Assembly: GCA_025200525.1 (NCBI GenBank)
Contig: CM045762.1
Coordinates: forward strand, 88,974,717-89,038,716
Reading direction: 5' to 3'
From: Camellia lanceoleosa
Taxonomy: Eukaryota > Streptophyta > Magnoliopsida > Ericales > Theaceae
Length of the DNA stretch: 64,000 bases
Shown: in pieces, positions 13,501 through 24,372 of the stretch
Position numbering within the stretch: position 1 is the stretch's first letter
Layout of the letters: the number at the start of each line of letters is the position of its first letter
Program-made: the position numbers and the translations under genes
Notes under the pieces: generated by a model
The model's input: only the letters and a program-made list of their open reading frames with translations
Told to the model about the DNA's origin: nothing
Database searches by the model: none

Positions 13501-14000
13501 GGGAGGCTAACCCCTCCCATTTTGGACTTCAAAATAAGCTTTCCACCACTGAAATATCTCTAAATTTCAGTGGTTTAAAGGCCCAAAAAGTTTGATTTCA
13601 GTATGCTAAAAGATGGCGCAAAAGCTCACACAATTAGGCAACAAAAAGGGTGGACCACCCCTCAACACAAAAATGCCTCAAACCACCATTTCTAGGACTG
13701 AAAAATAGAGGTTTTTGTAGTTGAAAACTAGGCCAAAAATAGTATAAAAAGATGGTAAAATGAGTAGCCAAAACAAGGCTTACAAGGTGAATCTTATACC
13801 TCTTGAAGCCAAGCACTCTTTAGGCACAAATAAGGCACCAAATCAAGCTAAAATCACCTTCTAAAGCTCAAACAAGGTCCCAAGGAATCTCAGCCCAAAG
13901 ATAAGAAACTTTGATCAAGGATCTCTAGGCAAAGGAGAAGTATATCTCTACTTGTATGCACAAAATGGCAAGAGATAGAAATCTAGAGAGAGAGAATTAC

Positions 14001-14039
<39 letters not shown>

Positions 14040-15089
14040 AGAAAGAGAGGCTCCCAAACTTTCTAACCTTGCAATATGAGAGATATGGCCTCTACATATA
14101 GAAAAATACAAGCCTTGGTCGAAAATATCTAAATTAGATACAACTAGCAAAAGCAGATACTGAGGGGAAATATCCGCAAAATCGAGCTTTTGGACACTTG
14201 TGGTCGACCGCCATAATTGGTGGTGACCACCACCATTGGTGGCCGATAAGGGTCACTCTTGGCCGACCCATGGGCAGCAAACTCCATTTGTGGCCGACAC
14301 ACTCTACCAGTGGCCGACAGAAAAAATAGGTTCCTGGCCCTGACTTTAAACGAGTATATCGCCTTCATCTGGACTCCTTTTCAGGTCATTCTTGTGCCTA
14401 AATTGAAGCCCCGGAAGTCTTATTTCCAATGGTGGCAGCCTCATATTAAAATTCAAAGTGTGAAAAAAGATATGCCTCTTTTAGTGAAGACTGCTTAGTT
14501 TCGGTCCTAATCGAATTCATGCCCAACTTCAACCAAACCATATCTCCCTCATCCGAACTCGGCTTTAGGAGATTCTTGAGTAAAAAATGAAGCCCCGGAA
14601 GTCCAATTTCCAATGGTGGTGGCCTCATATTTGAAATCTAAGTGTACAAAAGGATAGGCGTGATTTAGAGAGGGCTGCTCGACTCTCTTTTAGCGATTCA
14701 TGCCCAACATCTTCCCCAACTTGGTTTCTTCCCTCCTCTCCTCTCTTCTTCAACCTAAAACCCCTAAATAAGGTTTTTTAAAGATTTTTTTCAAAGTGTT
14801 CACCTCTCTTTCATTCATTTCCACTTTGTCCTTGCTCGCCATCGAAAAGCGCAACATTTAACGAAATGTGAGCCTCGGAACATCGTAGAAACTTTTTTTT
14901 TCAAAAATGTTTTGAAAGAGAGGGTTTTACGGTCTAAAAATAATTTTGGTCCAAGAATGGGGTGTAAGGTTGGGATTTGCCGCTCTCCTTGCAAAAGAAA
15001 TCGAATCTTTACACTGCACACCTTTCATCACCAAGTAAGCAATCAGTGGCGCCCAAGTCTTAAGAGCAGTAAAAAACAGGGTGTCTACA
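10562..15089 (-). mobile_element. Solo LTR (4.5 kb) of a Tat/Ogre-type family, antisense, nested in another LTR
   Basis: The copy starts TGTAGCTCGACTTTCTCGTGCC and ends GGGTGTCTACA, the reverse complement of the family termini. It is flanked by perfect AGGGG duplications, so one LTR remains after recombination between the two LTRs of a complete insertion. It holds GC-rich GGCCACC-type clusters at about 12060-12135 and 14200-14310. There are also two tandemly related internal blocks near 13080-13270 and 13540-13740, each with a sentence-like repeat of ACACAAGGA..GGGAGGCTAACCCCTCC. A GA-rich microsatellite lies at 14002-14035. No gene is present. Confidence 0.85.
14002..14035 (+). repeat. GA microsatellite inside the solo LTR
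   Basis: A run of GA dinucleotides lies in the LTR region that would be near the RNA start on the minus strand. Related CT-rich stretches occur at the equivalent place in the sense LTR (10250-10262, CTCTCTCTCT), so this is an inherited LTR feature that has expanded here. Confidence 0.7.
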
Positions 15090-15094
15090 AGGGG
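15090..15094 (+). repeat. Target-site duplication AGGGG, right copy
   Basis: This is the partner of 10557-10561. The host LTR resumes here as AGGGGTAGTCCACCC. Confidence 0.85.
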
Positions 15095-16149
15095 TAGTCC
15101 ACCCTTCTTAGTCACTTTCTTGTTAAGATTTTGTGCCTTTTTCATCACTTTCAAATCAACTTTTTGGGCCTTTTAACCACTCAATCTCACAGGTTTTTCA
15201 GTGCTAGACACCACATTTTGACATCCAAAAGTGGTGGGGTTAGCCTCCCTCCTTGTGTCTTGTTTGCATGCCTAGTTAGCCCTATGTATTAGCTTACTAT
15301 TTTAGCTTTTTGTGGCTTAAGTCCAGCATATTTTAGACTATATTTAGGGCTATTTTGCCTCTATTTTGAGCTGGTTAGTTCATTTGAGCCTTGTTTTGCA
15401 TGGTTGTAGTGTTAATTCATTACTAGTTTAGTGTTTTAAGGCTTTAACTACCATTGGTTTAAGTTGATAGTATGTTTTAGTGTTGTTTGCACTTCATTTC
15501 AGTACTACAATCTCTATAATCTCCCTCAATTCTTCACTATTTTCTTTTGTTTTGAAAGTGGTTTAAACCATTTGCTTGTTTAAAGCATGAAAATGAGATG
15601 TTTGTACTTAATGGTTTAATCCCTTAGAGGGTTCATTACCAACGACATGAGGTCTCTTTCATGCCTAAAAAAACCCTTGGTTTGTGCCATCTTTTCATTA
15701 GAGGACACTCATCAATAGACTTAACCAATTAAGGAATGAATTGGTAACTTAAAACAAGTAAACAAAATTGACAAGTAAAAAGGCAAGATAAACATCTTTT
15801 GTGTTGCATTGCATGTGTCCAAATCAGACATTCATTTGAACACAAGGAAAATGGGACATTTCATACTCAAAAGTGATGAAATGTGCCATTTCATTAGGTC
15901 TCCATTGCCCTTGATCATCCATGACAGGGTGATGGTCATTTTGGTCTCATTTTGAATTTATTGAGCTTGCACAATTGGTTTCACAAGCCGTCATGCAATG
16001 AAATTGCTTGGTTGATGGTTTCTGAACCAAATTGTTATCCCTCCTTTAATTTCCCCATGAAAAGGAGAGACAAAGTGTGCAAACAATCTGTGAGAATACA
16101 CTGTTTTGCGTTATTTTGCTCTCTCTTGCAGCAAGAGGAAGTCTAGATC

Positions 16150-16265
16150 ATCAGTGGCCGACAGCCACCACCACTGGCCGACCGGCCACCAATGGTAGCC
16201 GATTGGCCACCATTGGTAGTTGATCGGCCACCATTGGTAGCCGACCGGGCCCCTGTCAGCCACCA
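16150..16265 (+). repeat. GC-rich 21-bp tandem repeats with internal dyad symmetry in the LTR
   Basis: At least three copies of a 21-base unit of the form GGCCACCATTGGTAGCCGATC stand in a row, flanked by degenerate copies. The unit contains short inverted motifs (GGCC, CCATTGG). Related clusters occur in the other LTRs of this family in the window. Confidence 0.7.
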
Positions 16266-17011
16266 ATGAAATTTGCATAGTGTGTTGGTAAGGTAGAGCA
16301 GATGTGTTTTGGGAGTTGGCAGCTTTGTTGGTGCTCAAGTGTGTATATAGAGGTATTCAACAGCAAGGCAGTGGTTTTTCGAGTGGAAACCGAGCATGCA
16401 TGTGCCTCCCTCACTTCCCGGGATTAGCTAATTAGATTAATTAGCAATAGATTAAATGTGTGTTGTGTTTAATTAATTGTAGCTAATTAAATGTTGTAAT
16501 TAATTAGTTAGTTTAACTAGTTATTCGTTTTTCATTTTGTAATTAATTAACTAGAATAGTTAATTAATTCGAAGTTTTGTAATAATTAGTTAACTTAATT
16601 AGCGTAGCTAGTTAGTGAGCTTTTATTCATTCGGACCCTCCTTCGCGAGGGCGTAATGTTGTAATAAGTGTGTGTGCGTGTGTGCGTGTCTTCCAACCCC
16701 ATGTCTTTCTTCCATTTGTTTAATCGCTTTTGATGGTTAGATTAGGGAGATATTTTAATTAGCATATCGCATGCTTGTATCCATTTATTTGTATTGCATG
16801 CATCGAGGCTCGGCGCATCATTCAAACTTCATTGTCATTTCAATACCTATTTGAATACGTGTTCAAAAGCATGTTATCAAATTGAATTATATGCCATATT
16901 AGTAGCCGAGACTATTAATTTCATATTCCATGTGTTGCATTAGTCATTTAACATAGTTAGGAATCATGCATATTTTTCTAACTCAAATCTTCCTAGCTTG
17001 GGGTACTAGGT

Positions 17012-17019
17012 GAGTTTTT
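17012..17019 (+). repeat. 8-bp target duplication GAGTTTTT, left copy
   Basis: GAGTTTTT directly precedes the MITE terminus TAGGGGTGTACA and recurs at 17568-17575. Confidence 0.8.
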
Positions 17020-17567
17020 TAGGGGTGTACACGGTCCGGATTAGTTCGGTTCTGAGAAAATCCAAGAACCGAACCGATTCTAACGGTTCTGTGATTTTGA
17101 GAACTAGACCAGACCGTTACACTTGTAAATCGACTGTAACCAAACCGAAAAAATGGTTCGGTTTCAGTTTGGTTTATGGTTCCAAAAATTTCTATTTACA
17201 AGAATAATTTGTTAATATTAGCAAAATAATTACTAAAACTAATTACATTTAACTTATGATAAAAACTAATAATATTAAGGCATTACTTAATATTACATAT
17301 CTATACCATCTTAATATCATTAAAATTATAAAAAACCAATTAATAAAAATAAAACTTGATATTATATATATATCTTTTAAAATTCGGTTCGGTTCGGTTC
17401 AGCTCGAACTGCGATTTTTTCATAAAATCCATTAACTGAACCATTTTTACTATTGTCATATTTCTTAATCCAAACCTAACGAATTCTTAATAGAACCGAA
17501 CCAAACCGTATGATTCGGTCTGGCTCGGTCCGGATTACCGGTTTGAACGGATTTTTGAACAGCTCTA
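17020..17567. mobile_element. Non-autonomous hAT-like MITE (548 bp)
   Basis: The ends are TAGGGGTGTACA and TGAACAGCTCTA, imperfect inverted repeats matching at 9 of 12 positions. A perfect 8-bp duplication flanks it, as for hAT transposons. The inner sequence is AT-rich with many CCGAACCG and CGGTTCGGTT subterminal motifs in both orientations. It has no transposase. It interrupts the Ogre-type LTR, which continues normally on both sides. Confidence 0.8.
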
Positions 17568-17575
17568 GAGTTTTT
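17568..17575 (+). repeat. 8-bp target duplication GAGTTTTT, right copy
   Basis: This is the partner of 17012-17019 and directly follows the MITE end AGCTCTA. Confidence 0.8.
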
Positions 17576-18329
17576 ATGCTTCAGCATACTTGCATAAGTG
17601 TGAGTGATTGCCATGATCTATCATGCTTGCTATGAGGCTATGTACTTAATTGCTAAGCTGTTTGAATGCCTGTGTATGAAGGCTTGTTCTTTGATTTGGA
17701 ATAATTCAACAAATGTGCGTTTTAAGCTCACTTTGTTGAGTGGAAAATCATGTTTTAAGCCCACTATGTTTGGTTGCAAATTCGTAACTTTAAGCCCACT
17801 TGAGGTGGCAATTTCAAACCATTTTCGCAAACAAACATGAGTTGAATTGTTCCAAATTTAGCAAACTGGTCTATACTTGCTTGTGTGTGTCACCTAGTGA
17901 GGTTAGTTTAATAACCGGAACAAGAGCACATAATGTTAATAAAAATCATATCATGTTTAGCAGAGATCGATCTTTGATCAGGCGAGCGGGGGTGCTCAAT
18001 TCATGACCTTTCCCTCTCATACCTAAGTTCCCGAGCCAAGGCAATTTTGGTGGTGACGGACACGTGGCCTTTCGCATGAGTCAGGGTTTCCTAAATTTTC
18101 TCAAAATAAAATATTTAGATGGCGACTTTGTATCTGGCAAAGCAGTCCAATTTTGGCATTATTTGATTTAAAATCGATTTTTTAAAAAATTTGCCGGATT
18201 TGGACTCTTTGGTGTTTATCAGTTTCACATTGCACTTTGTGAGATAAGATTCAAAATCATGGGAGTCCGAACTGTAGGGCTTTTTTCGAGTCTCCAAAAG
18301 AGGGCACGAAAAAGCCAAGCTACAGTTTC

Positions 18330-18347
18330 TAGCGACTCTGCTAGGGA
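18330..18347 (+). promoter_or_regulatory. Primer-binding site of the plus-strand Tat/Ogre-type element
   Basis: TAGCGACTCTGCTAGGGA lies five bases after the LTR end. Ogre-type elements use a site close to TGGCGACTCTGCTGGGGA, complementary to a tRNA-Arg 3' end. The two differences here are both G-to-A. It fixes the LTR border and the element's orientation. Confidence 0.7.
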
Positions 18348-19297
18348 TTTAGAAAACTTGCTTTGAACTCATGATATGTTATTTCATCTACACTTATGTG
18401 TTTCTTTACATTTGCATTTGCATTTGCATTGGTGTGCCTAAGTCACAGTGTTTTCTATCTGCTATTCCTGAACGGTTTGCTAGAGGCTCGCTTGGAAAAG
18501 CTTGTCGTAAGGCTGACAGGTTGCGGGCTCTACCACGATGGGAACACAACCCTTAGATCTGGACTACCACTATACCATTTGATCCTCTTTTTCACTTCTC
18601 GGTGTTAGGTGTGAGAGGTATATTAGGTGGTCTTGTTGAGGTACCCTTTTTGACCAATCGACCTAGTTGCATATCGAAAACCATAGAGACAGTTCCAAAC
18701 TAGGACAAGATGCATACTCGAACGCAGGATTGTGGTTTGTTTAAATAGTCTACCCTAGTTCCTGACGAAACTAGGACAGGGTAACCCTACCCCATCATAG
18801 GGGTGTTTTGGCTCTCACTTGCTTGATATGTGCTTTTAGAGTGAAACTCTGCAGGAATGTATGTATCAGTTGCAAGTCTGGGTATCAGGTTGGGGACATT
18901 AGTTTTGGAAGGCAAATTTTAGTGTTTGAGAATGGTCCCACAGCTTTTGATTACATAAGTGTATTGATTAGAATCTGAGCTGAGGTGTTGTGCAATTTTT
19001 TATTTTTGTTTTTCTTTTGTTTTATTTCCTTTTGCAAGGTAGTTTTTTATCATTGCTTTGGATAGTCCAGTTACCCCCCAAGCACTCTGGGCCCGAGTAA
19101 GGCAACTCTATAGATCCGGGGATCCTGTCAGGGGATAGCTAGTGTTTGCTTCTCTCCCACCGGTTACAAGACGGAGGAGAGTTCGGCATAACTCACCAAT
19201 TCAGCAATTACCCACACCCAGTCAGGGACAGTCTTCGACAGTTAGTCCAGTAAGAGACTATTCACCAGTTCAGATAGCTTAACATCCCCCAGTCAGC
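18348..19297 (+). other. Untranslated leader of the plus-strand Tat/Ogre-type element
   Basis: This stretch of about 950 bp lies between the primer site and the probable gag start. Parts (18500-18660) match, in reverse, the leader of the minus-strand copy at about 9600-9770. No coding sequence is supported. A (CATTTG)n stretch at about 18411-18431 is the only simple repeat. Confidence 0.5.
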
Positions 19298-20662
19298 ATG
19301 GAAGATATGCTTCAACAACTCCAGCAAACCATTGAGACTACGAAGCTAGATGCTGCCCGCCAAGCGGAAGTCACTGCCACCGGGTAGTTGATTAATAGGT
19401 TTCAACCGACAAGAACCACAACCAATGGTAGCTACATCCTGCACCCCGGCGGGAATGCCGCACCAGGTCACAAATAATGTCTAGGAAAATGCAAGCATTC
19501 AAGTGGATCCGATTCCACCTCAAGCCTCCAAGGCACTGATTTACGAGACGGAGGCCCCCTTTGAATTTGAGGTCGACCCTCATCGCTGAAAGTCAACAAG
19601 CTAGAAAAGCTCTTCAAGCAGGCGCAGGGTATGAATTTGATCCCGGATATAGAGGATGGTTATACTAATTCAGCAGTGACTCTGCTGGACAGATTCAAGA
19701 TGCCGCACATAGACCGGTTTGACGGTTCTGGGGATCCTATGGTCCACTTGCAGCTGTTCTCAGATATTCTGCAGCCTATTGGCCTTTCTAGACTCCAGAA
19801 GTTATCGCTCTTTGGCAGGACCCTGTTAGGTATAGCGGCCATTTGGTACGCCAAGCTGGAAGACTCTGTGAAATGGAGCTGGGAAGAGATGGCTAAGGCC
19901 TTTGTTGCTCAATACTCCAATAATACCCAGATCGAGGTCACAACACGTGATCTCGAGGCAATTCGCCAGGAGCCAAAGGAGGGCTTTTCAGACTTCGTAA
20001 CAAGATGGAAGGCCAAAGTGTCGATGATGACAATCAGGTCGTCTGAAAAAGACCAAATCAGAATGGTGGTCCGTAACCTGCAATGGAGACTATTACAGAA
20101 GATGATAGTCTTGCCTTTGTTTATATTTGTTGAGCTCCACGAAATTGGGGTTCAGATTGAGGATGCAATGAAGCAGGGGCTGATAGACCAAGAGAAAGAA
20201 CAGCCCAAGAGGCCTTTTAAGTGCGGTTCCAATGCGATTATGAGTAATAGTGTAGCTGCGAGGTCTTCGGATGTGGGTACGGTCACCGCCACACCTAAAG
20301 ATGCTAACCCCTTTGCCAATACATCCAACCCAACTGCACAAATCTCACTCCACCAACCCCGAAGCCAAAGGGTCTTCACCCCACTATACATGTCCTTATC
20401 CAAAGCTTTAGGGGTCCTGATCAGAAAAGGGCACCTTAAGCCATTAGAACAACGTCCTTTACCTGAACCTCTCCATCCAAAACACAACCGCCAACATCGC
20501 GCTTTTCACCAACAACATGGTCATGATACTGATCAGTGCTACAAACTACGTCATGAGATTCAAGATCTCATTGACAATAAAGTGATAACACCTCCTCAGA
20601 AGCCTAATGTCACTACAAATCCCTTTCCACCACATAACCAGCTCCTCCGCCTCGGCATATGA
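19298..20662 (+). pseudogene. gag of the plus-strand Tat/Ogre-type element, broken
   Basis: The probable start at 19298 gives a glutamine-rich helix (MEDMLQQLQQTIETTKL) that ends in a stop about 29 codons in. The long open part runs 19631-20662 (343 residues). It holds FKMPHIDRFDGSGDP, then a W..L..W.W.EM...F..QYS block and a GFSDFVTRWK block, the core of the Ty3/gypsy gag domain. The end has HGHDTDQC followed by a helix. The usual first cysteine of this knuckle (CxFHxxHGHxTxxC in the family) reads Arg here. Gag forms the particle around element RNA. Stops and a frame change after 20662 make this copy inactive. Confidence 0.85.
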
Positions 20663-21018
20663 ACCTCATACAAACACTGACCATCCTTTGTGACCCCAGT
20701 ATATACATCACCTCTGCCCATCTACCCAAGCTGGCGTTATTTATCCCAAAAAGCATGGATCTGTGCATGATGAACGCATCCACTGTCCAACCCAAACCCG
20801 TGGTACTGACTGTGGTAGATGAAGGGAGATTAGCCTTGGTGGAGAATAGGAATGACAATCTACTGCTTGAGTGCTCCGTAAACCTATCTGAGGGGGAGTA
20901 CAACCTGTGCCGCTATATTGCGCCAATCAATCAGGCCAAGCCAGAGGTGGAGTTGCCAACAGGAATGGAGGTTAGTGTAGTCTGGGAAGATGGCCCGAGC
21001 AGGGTCTACATGATCTAG
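20659..21018 (+). pseudogene. Gag-to-protease linker of the Tat/Ogre-type element
   Basis: This 119-residue open frame, shifted relative to gag, contains a QPKPVVLTVVDEG segment also found in reduced form in the minus-strand copy (DKPKPTIILSD, 7192-7422). It has no catalytic motif. The family is known to have a long, poorly conserved region between gag and protease. The continuation (21019-21638) is acidic and repeatedly stopped. Confidence 0.5.
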
Positions 21019-21638
21019 CAGAGTTGGAAGAAGACTTGGACAATCTGCAGTTCTACGAAGAACAAAATTCGGGAAATGTGTAGATTAACTGGTTTGATCT
21101 GAACGGGTCGACAGACAATTCGAGGTGGCTCAGTGATGAACCTGATATAGATAAGAAACTTGAACCGAAGCTGGAAAAGTAAGAAGCGAGAACCGCTGCA
21201 AAGGCTGGAATAGTATATAGAAAGGGTAAGCTACTGGAAGACGCTGGTCTAGAACAAGTGGCTCAAGAATTGGGCATTGTTAGTACTGTAGATACAAAGC
21301 AAGAAGCCGCGCTGAAGCAGTTTGAACAGGAAAATGATGAGAATGACCAGAAAGCTGGAAAAGCACAACACCCTACGAGGTATGATTGTCATGTGAGAGT
21401 GATTACAACGGAACTAGACAATTGTCTGTAGGTTGTCGAAGGAATATGGTGGGAAGATGATGACCTATATCTTGCCCACACTGACGAGGATTGCGGTGAA
21501 AATTTTCTAGATGATGTATGGTACTTAGAGGAGGTGGATCATATGACTAGAAGTGGGCAGTACTTCAAGGCCCTACATTTAGACCAACCGGAGGCCTCTG
21601 GGAAGGACAAAGAAGCCAAAAAATAGAAGGAAAAGCAG

Positions 21639-22418
21639 TTGGAGGAAGAAGTTGTACTGAAGCAGTTAAAGAAGATCCAAGCTGACATATCTATCTGGGG
21701 TTTGCTTATGGCCTCAAGAGTACATAGGCAAGCTATACTATCGACGATGAATAAAGCGAAACTGTCCATCGACACTACCCCGGAACAACTAGTGGGACTT
21801 GTCTTCCCGGGAGATGCTTCGCCAACTTTGAGCTTCTTGGATAAGGAATTGCTGCCTGAGGGATCTGCACATAATAAACCTTTATACATCTCGGTTGAGT
21901 GTAAAGAGAAATGGGTGCTGGTTGTATTGGTCGACACCGGGTCTGCAATCAATGTTTGTCTGTTGCATACGGCCTTCGCTATTGGCTTGAAGCCAGCAGA
22001 TTTTTTACCTACGGCCCAGGTGATCTGGGCTTATAACAATACGAGCAAAGAAGTGATGGGAACAGTACAAGTCAGAGTACAAGTTGGCCCGGCTCAACGG
22101 GATATTGAGTTTCACGTCCTGAATGTTCTGGCTACTTTCAACATATTGCTTGGGCGACCTTGGCTGCACCAAGTGAAAGCTGTTTCTTCCACCTTGTATC
22201 AAATGCTGAAGTACCCTTATAGAAAGTGGTGGCCATTGTGTTCGAAAATTCCTCTATGCATCCTCTGCCAGAGGTCACCACACCTGTATTGGAAATTGTA
22301 CACGACGAAGAGGATGTGTTCCTTACAGGGTTTACCTTGGCTGAGGCTCAGGTGGTGCAAAATATCTTGGTTGTTGATGAGGGGTTGTATGTCAGTGCTC
22401 AATCAGTCTACCTTATGA
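21639..22418 (+). pseudogene. Retroviral-type aspartic protease of the Tat/Ogre-type element, truncated
   Basis: An acidic helical start is followed by LVDTGSAINVCL, the catalytic Asp-Thr-Gly triad. A V.V.V.....I.F.VL......LLGRPWLH block follows, the second half of the protease fold. The enzyme would cut the polyprotein. The frame degrades after the Trp-Leu-His and shifts into another open frame (22226-22573). No reverse transcriptase follows within the window, so pol is missing. Confidence is high because the DTGSA and LLGRPWLH motifs have the right spacing. Confidence 0.8.
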
Positions 22419-23240
22419 ATAAGCTACAACATATACCCCGGATGGGACTAGAAAAGAGCGGCCAGAAGGGCGTTACTACACTGGCCGATGTACCTCGTAA
22501 CCCACATACCTTTGGTCTTGGTTACAGGCCTACCAAAGAGGATTGGGTTCAGAAAGTGAAGGAAATGGCATGAAGAGCCAAAGATAAACAAACTGGGAAG
22601 CATTATGAGCTTGTGTACAGGACAATTCAGGGAACTCTAAACGGCTGCTTCGTCTAGGAAGGGGAAGACTTCCCATTTTGTGCCTTTCCTGAGCCATGAT
22701 TGAATTCAGAGAACCAGCATGTTACCGACTTTGAGATTTTCTTTGACCTACAACTACCATAAAGTGAAGCCACAGAGGAAAGGGCAGAGTTAGTTATTGC
22801 TGAAGCTGAGCGGAGCATAGAAAGTGATCTGGGCAGTGATGAAATTGAAGTGGGGGCAACACTGGTATGTCTCCTTTCGGATCCTTTAATCAACTCAGAG
22901 AGCTTGGGGATGACCGGACCGTTTTCATGATCGGAGACCAATCGGGTGTGAACCCACTGAGCAGCATTCTGAATGTATCTAATGCACCCTCTCTCATTTG
23001 GCAATTGAAGGAGGGCTACTTGTCCAGTAGTTCTAAGCCGGGTAGTGAACCAGAATCTGATTCCATAAAGTCTGTGGAGTTAGAATCAAATTCTGGTTCC
23101 TCTGAGTCTGCGTCCGGTATTCCTAGGGTTGATAACCCGGATGCCGATGTTTTGTTCATGTCGTCCTTTTCTTTTTCTTCTGAGTCGGTTGTAATCGAGG
23201 AATTGGATGGGCTGGACCTTTTGAATGAGAATGCCAAGAA
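22419..23240 (+). mobile_element. Degenerate post-protease region of the Tat/Ogre-type element
   Basis: This holds a fragment with GLGYRPTKEDW (in 22226-22573), which typically lies between protease and reverse transcriptase in this lineage, and then an acidic, serine-rich stretch (23030-23210). Reverse transcriptase motifs are absent. The region joins an antisense LTR fragment at about 23240, which marks a deletion or insertion border. Confidence 0.5.
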
Positions 23241-23500
23241 TGAAGCAGTGCCGGCCATCAGTGAGGCACTGCCGGCCACTGGTGTGCTGTATCACCATTC
23301 TGCAATAGAGCTCAAACCAGAGGAAAATGGAGGGTCTCCCAAGGGTATATTTGTACTATACCCCTCCTTATCATCTCAAAATATCAAAGGAGTTGCACTA
23401 TTGAATCCAAGACCACCAATCAAGCATTTTGAATGCATGATGGCCAAAGATCCAACTTGTACACATTCAATTATGTGGTCATGTGAAGAAGATGTGTTTT
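23240..23500 (-). mobile_element. Antisense fragment of a Tat/Ogre-type LTR
   Basis: GGCCGGCCACTGGTGTG through CATTTTGAATGCATGATGGC parallels 12090-12305 of the solo LTR. Shared blocks include CCCTCCTTATCAT and AAGCATTTT.AATGCATGATGGC. It has no terminus on either side, so it is a truncated copy. Confidence 0.6.
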
Positions 23501-23967
23501 GGTTATAAATATTGAATATATATGTATATACCTAACACTTATATCTTAGTTAAACCTCATATACTGTGATAGACTATTTCTATTGGGTTTTGGCTCACCC
23601 TATTTGGGAAACCATTTTCAGGTACTGGTGACGTGCCTCCTCTAAAAACGTAGCTTGGGAGGACTTTGGAGCTGAAGGCTCTATTTTGTTATTTTGTGTT
23701 TAAATGTTTAGTCAAGCCAAGGGCTTTATATGTATAGAGCTTATGACACTCTTTTGTTGTACCCAAGAAATGTCTTGGAAAGATATAAGCCCGTAGGATA
23801 TTTATTTTGTTATTATTAACTAATGTTACATGTTGTAGATTCAAGATAAACATTTATGAATGTATAATGCATGTAAGATATTTTGTAATACAACTCTGAT
23901 GAATGAAAATATACTAATTCTATTACGCTCACTTCTCTTATGAGCTGGATTATTCGTATTATTTTGG
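23501..23967 (+). mobile_element. 3' part of a chromovirus-like LTR
   Basis: The sequence contains GGCTCACCC..TTTTCAGGTACTGG and ends TTTTGGAGGCGTTACA, a pattern I associate with the R-U5 end of Tekay-type LTRs. No internal region follows. The left border is uncertain because no TGT start was identified. Confidence 0.4.
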
Positions 23968-24322
23968 AGGCGTTACAGAGAGAGAGAGAGAGAGTTCATC
24001 TTGGTGGAGGTCAGTCTTCAACGAAAAGAGCAAAATCGATTTGGAAAATAAAGGATAGATAGGGCTGAAAGAGATAACGGATCTATTTGGGAAATAAGGG
24101 ATTAGATACCGTTGGAGGTCGATCCTTATGTCAATCATTTGTTGAGAAATAAGGGATCAATTTGGGAAATTGAAAGAGAACACGAAATCGATTTTTTTTT
24201 TTAAGGACACAATTTGGGGGTTTAAATAAAATGACATTTTGGTGTAAAAAGTGATTTTTTGCGACGGTTAAACATTCAGTCGCAAAAAAATAGATGCAAA
24301 ATGTCCTATTTCTAGTAGTGTA
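23968..24322. mobile_element. GA repeat followed by a CACTA-type transposon end
   Basis: A GA microsatellite starts at 23966. The stretch ends TCTAGTAGTG, the reverse complement of the common CACTA terminus CACTACTAGA. Subterminal TTTGCGACGG and CAGTCGCAAA inverted motifs lie within the last 70 bp. No second terminus and no transposase were found, so only one end of a non-autonomous CACTA element is supported. Confidence 0.45.
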
Positions 24323-24372
24323 CGATTATTGGCCAGTTATGACCTAGACCTCTAGGGGCGGGTTCGGGTTGT

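Larger units (their letters stand above)
9773..18324 (+). mobile_element. 5' LTR of a plus-strand Tat/Ogre-type element, split by a nested solo LTR and carrying a MITE
   Basis: The LTR starts TGTAGACACCCCAGTTTTGACC at 9773 and ends AGCCAAGCTACA at 18324, six bases before the primer-binding site. Removing the nested solo LTR with one AGGGG copy joins 9773-10561 to 15095-18324, about 4.0 kb. Without the MITE it is about 3.5 kb. Continuity across the insertion is supported by the solo LTR itself, whose corresponding sense sequence also reads GAGGGGTGGTCCACCC across this point. U3 carries a GC-rich cluster of GGCC..ACC motifs (9965-10080) upstream of a TATA-like box, and a second cluster lies at 16150-16265. 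The element inserted into the leader of the older minus-strand copy. No matching 3' LTR is seen. Confidence 0.75.

Noticed and set aside
17380..17402. TTCGG-type repeat as telomere-like DNA
   Set aside because: TTCGGTTCGGTTCGG is a short subterminal motif of the MITE, not a plant telomere repeat (TTTAGGG).
22867..23508. 213-codon open frame
   Set aside because: It crosses a junction from element-internal sequence into an antisense LTR fragment, so it cannot be one ancestral gene.
23501..23967. Solo LTR with defined ends
   Set aside because: Only the GGCGTTACA end is visible. No start and no duplication were found, so only a fragment is called.
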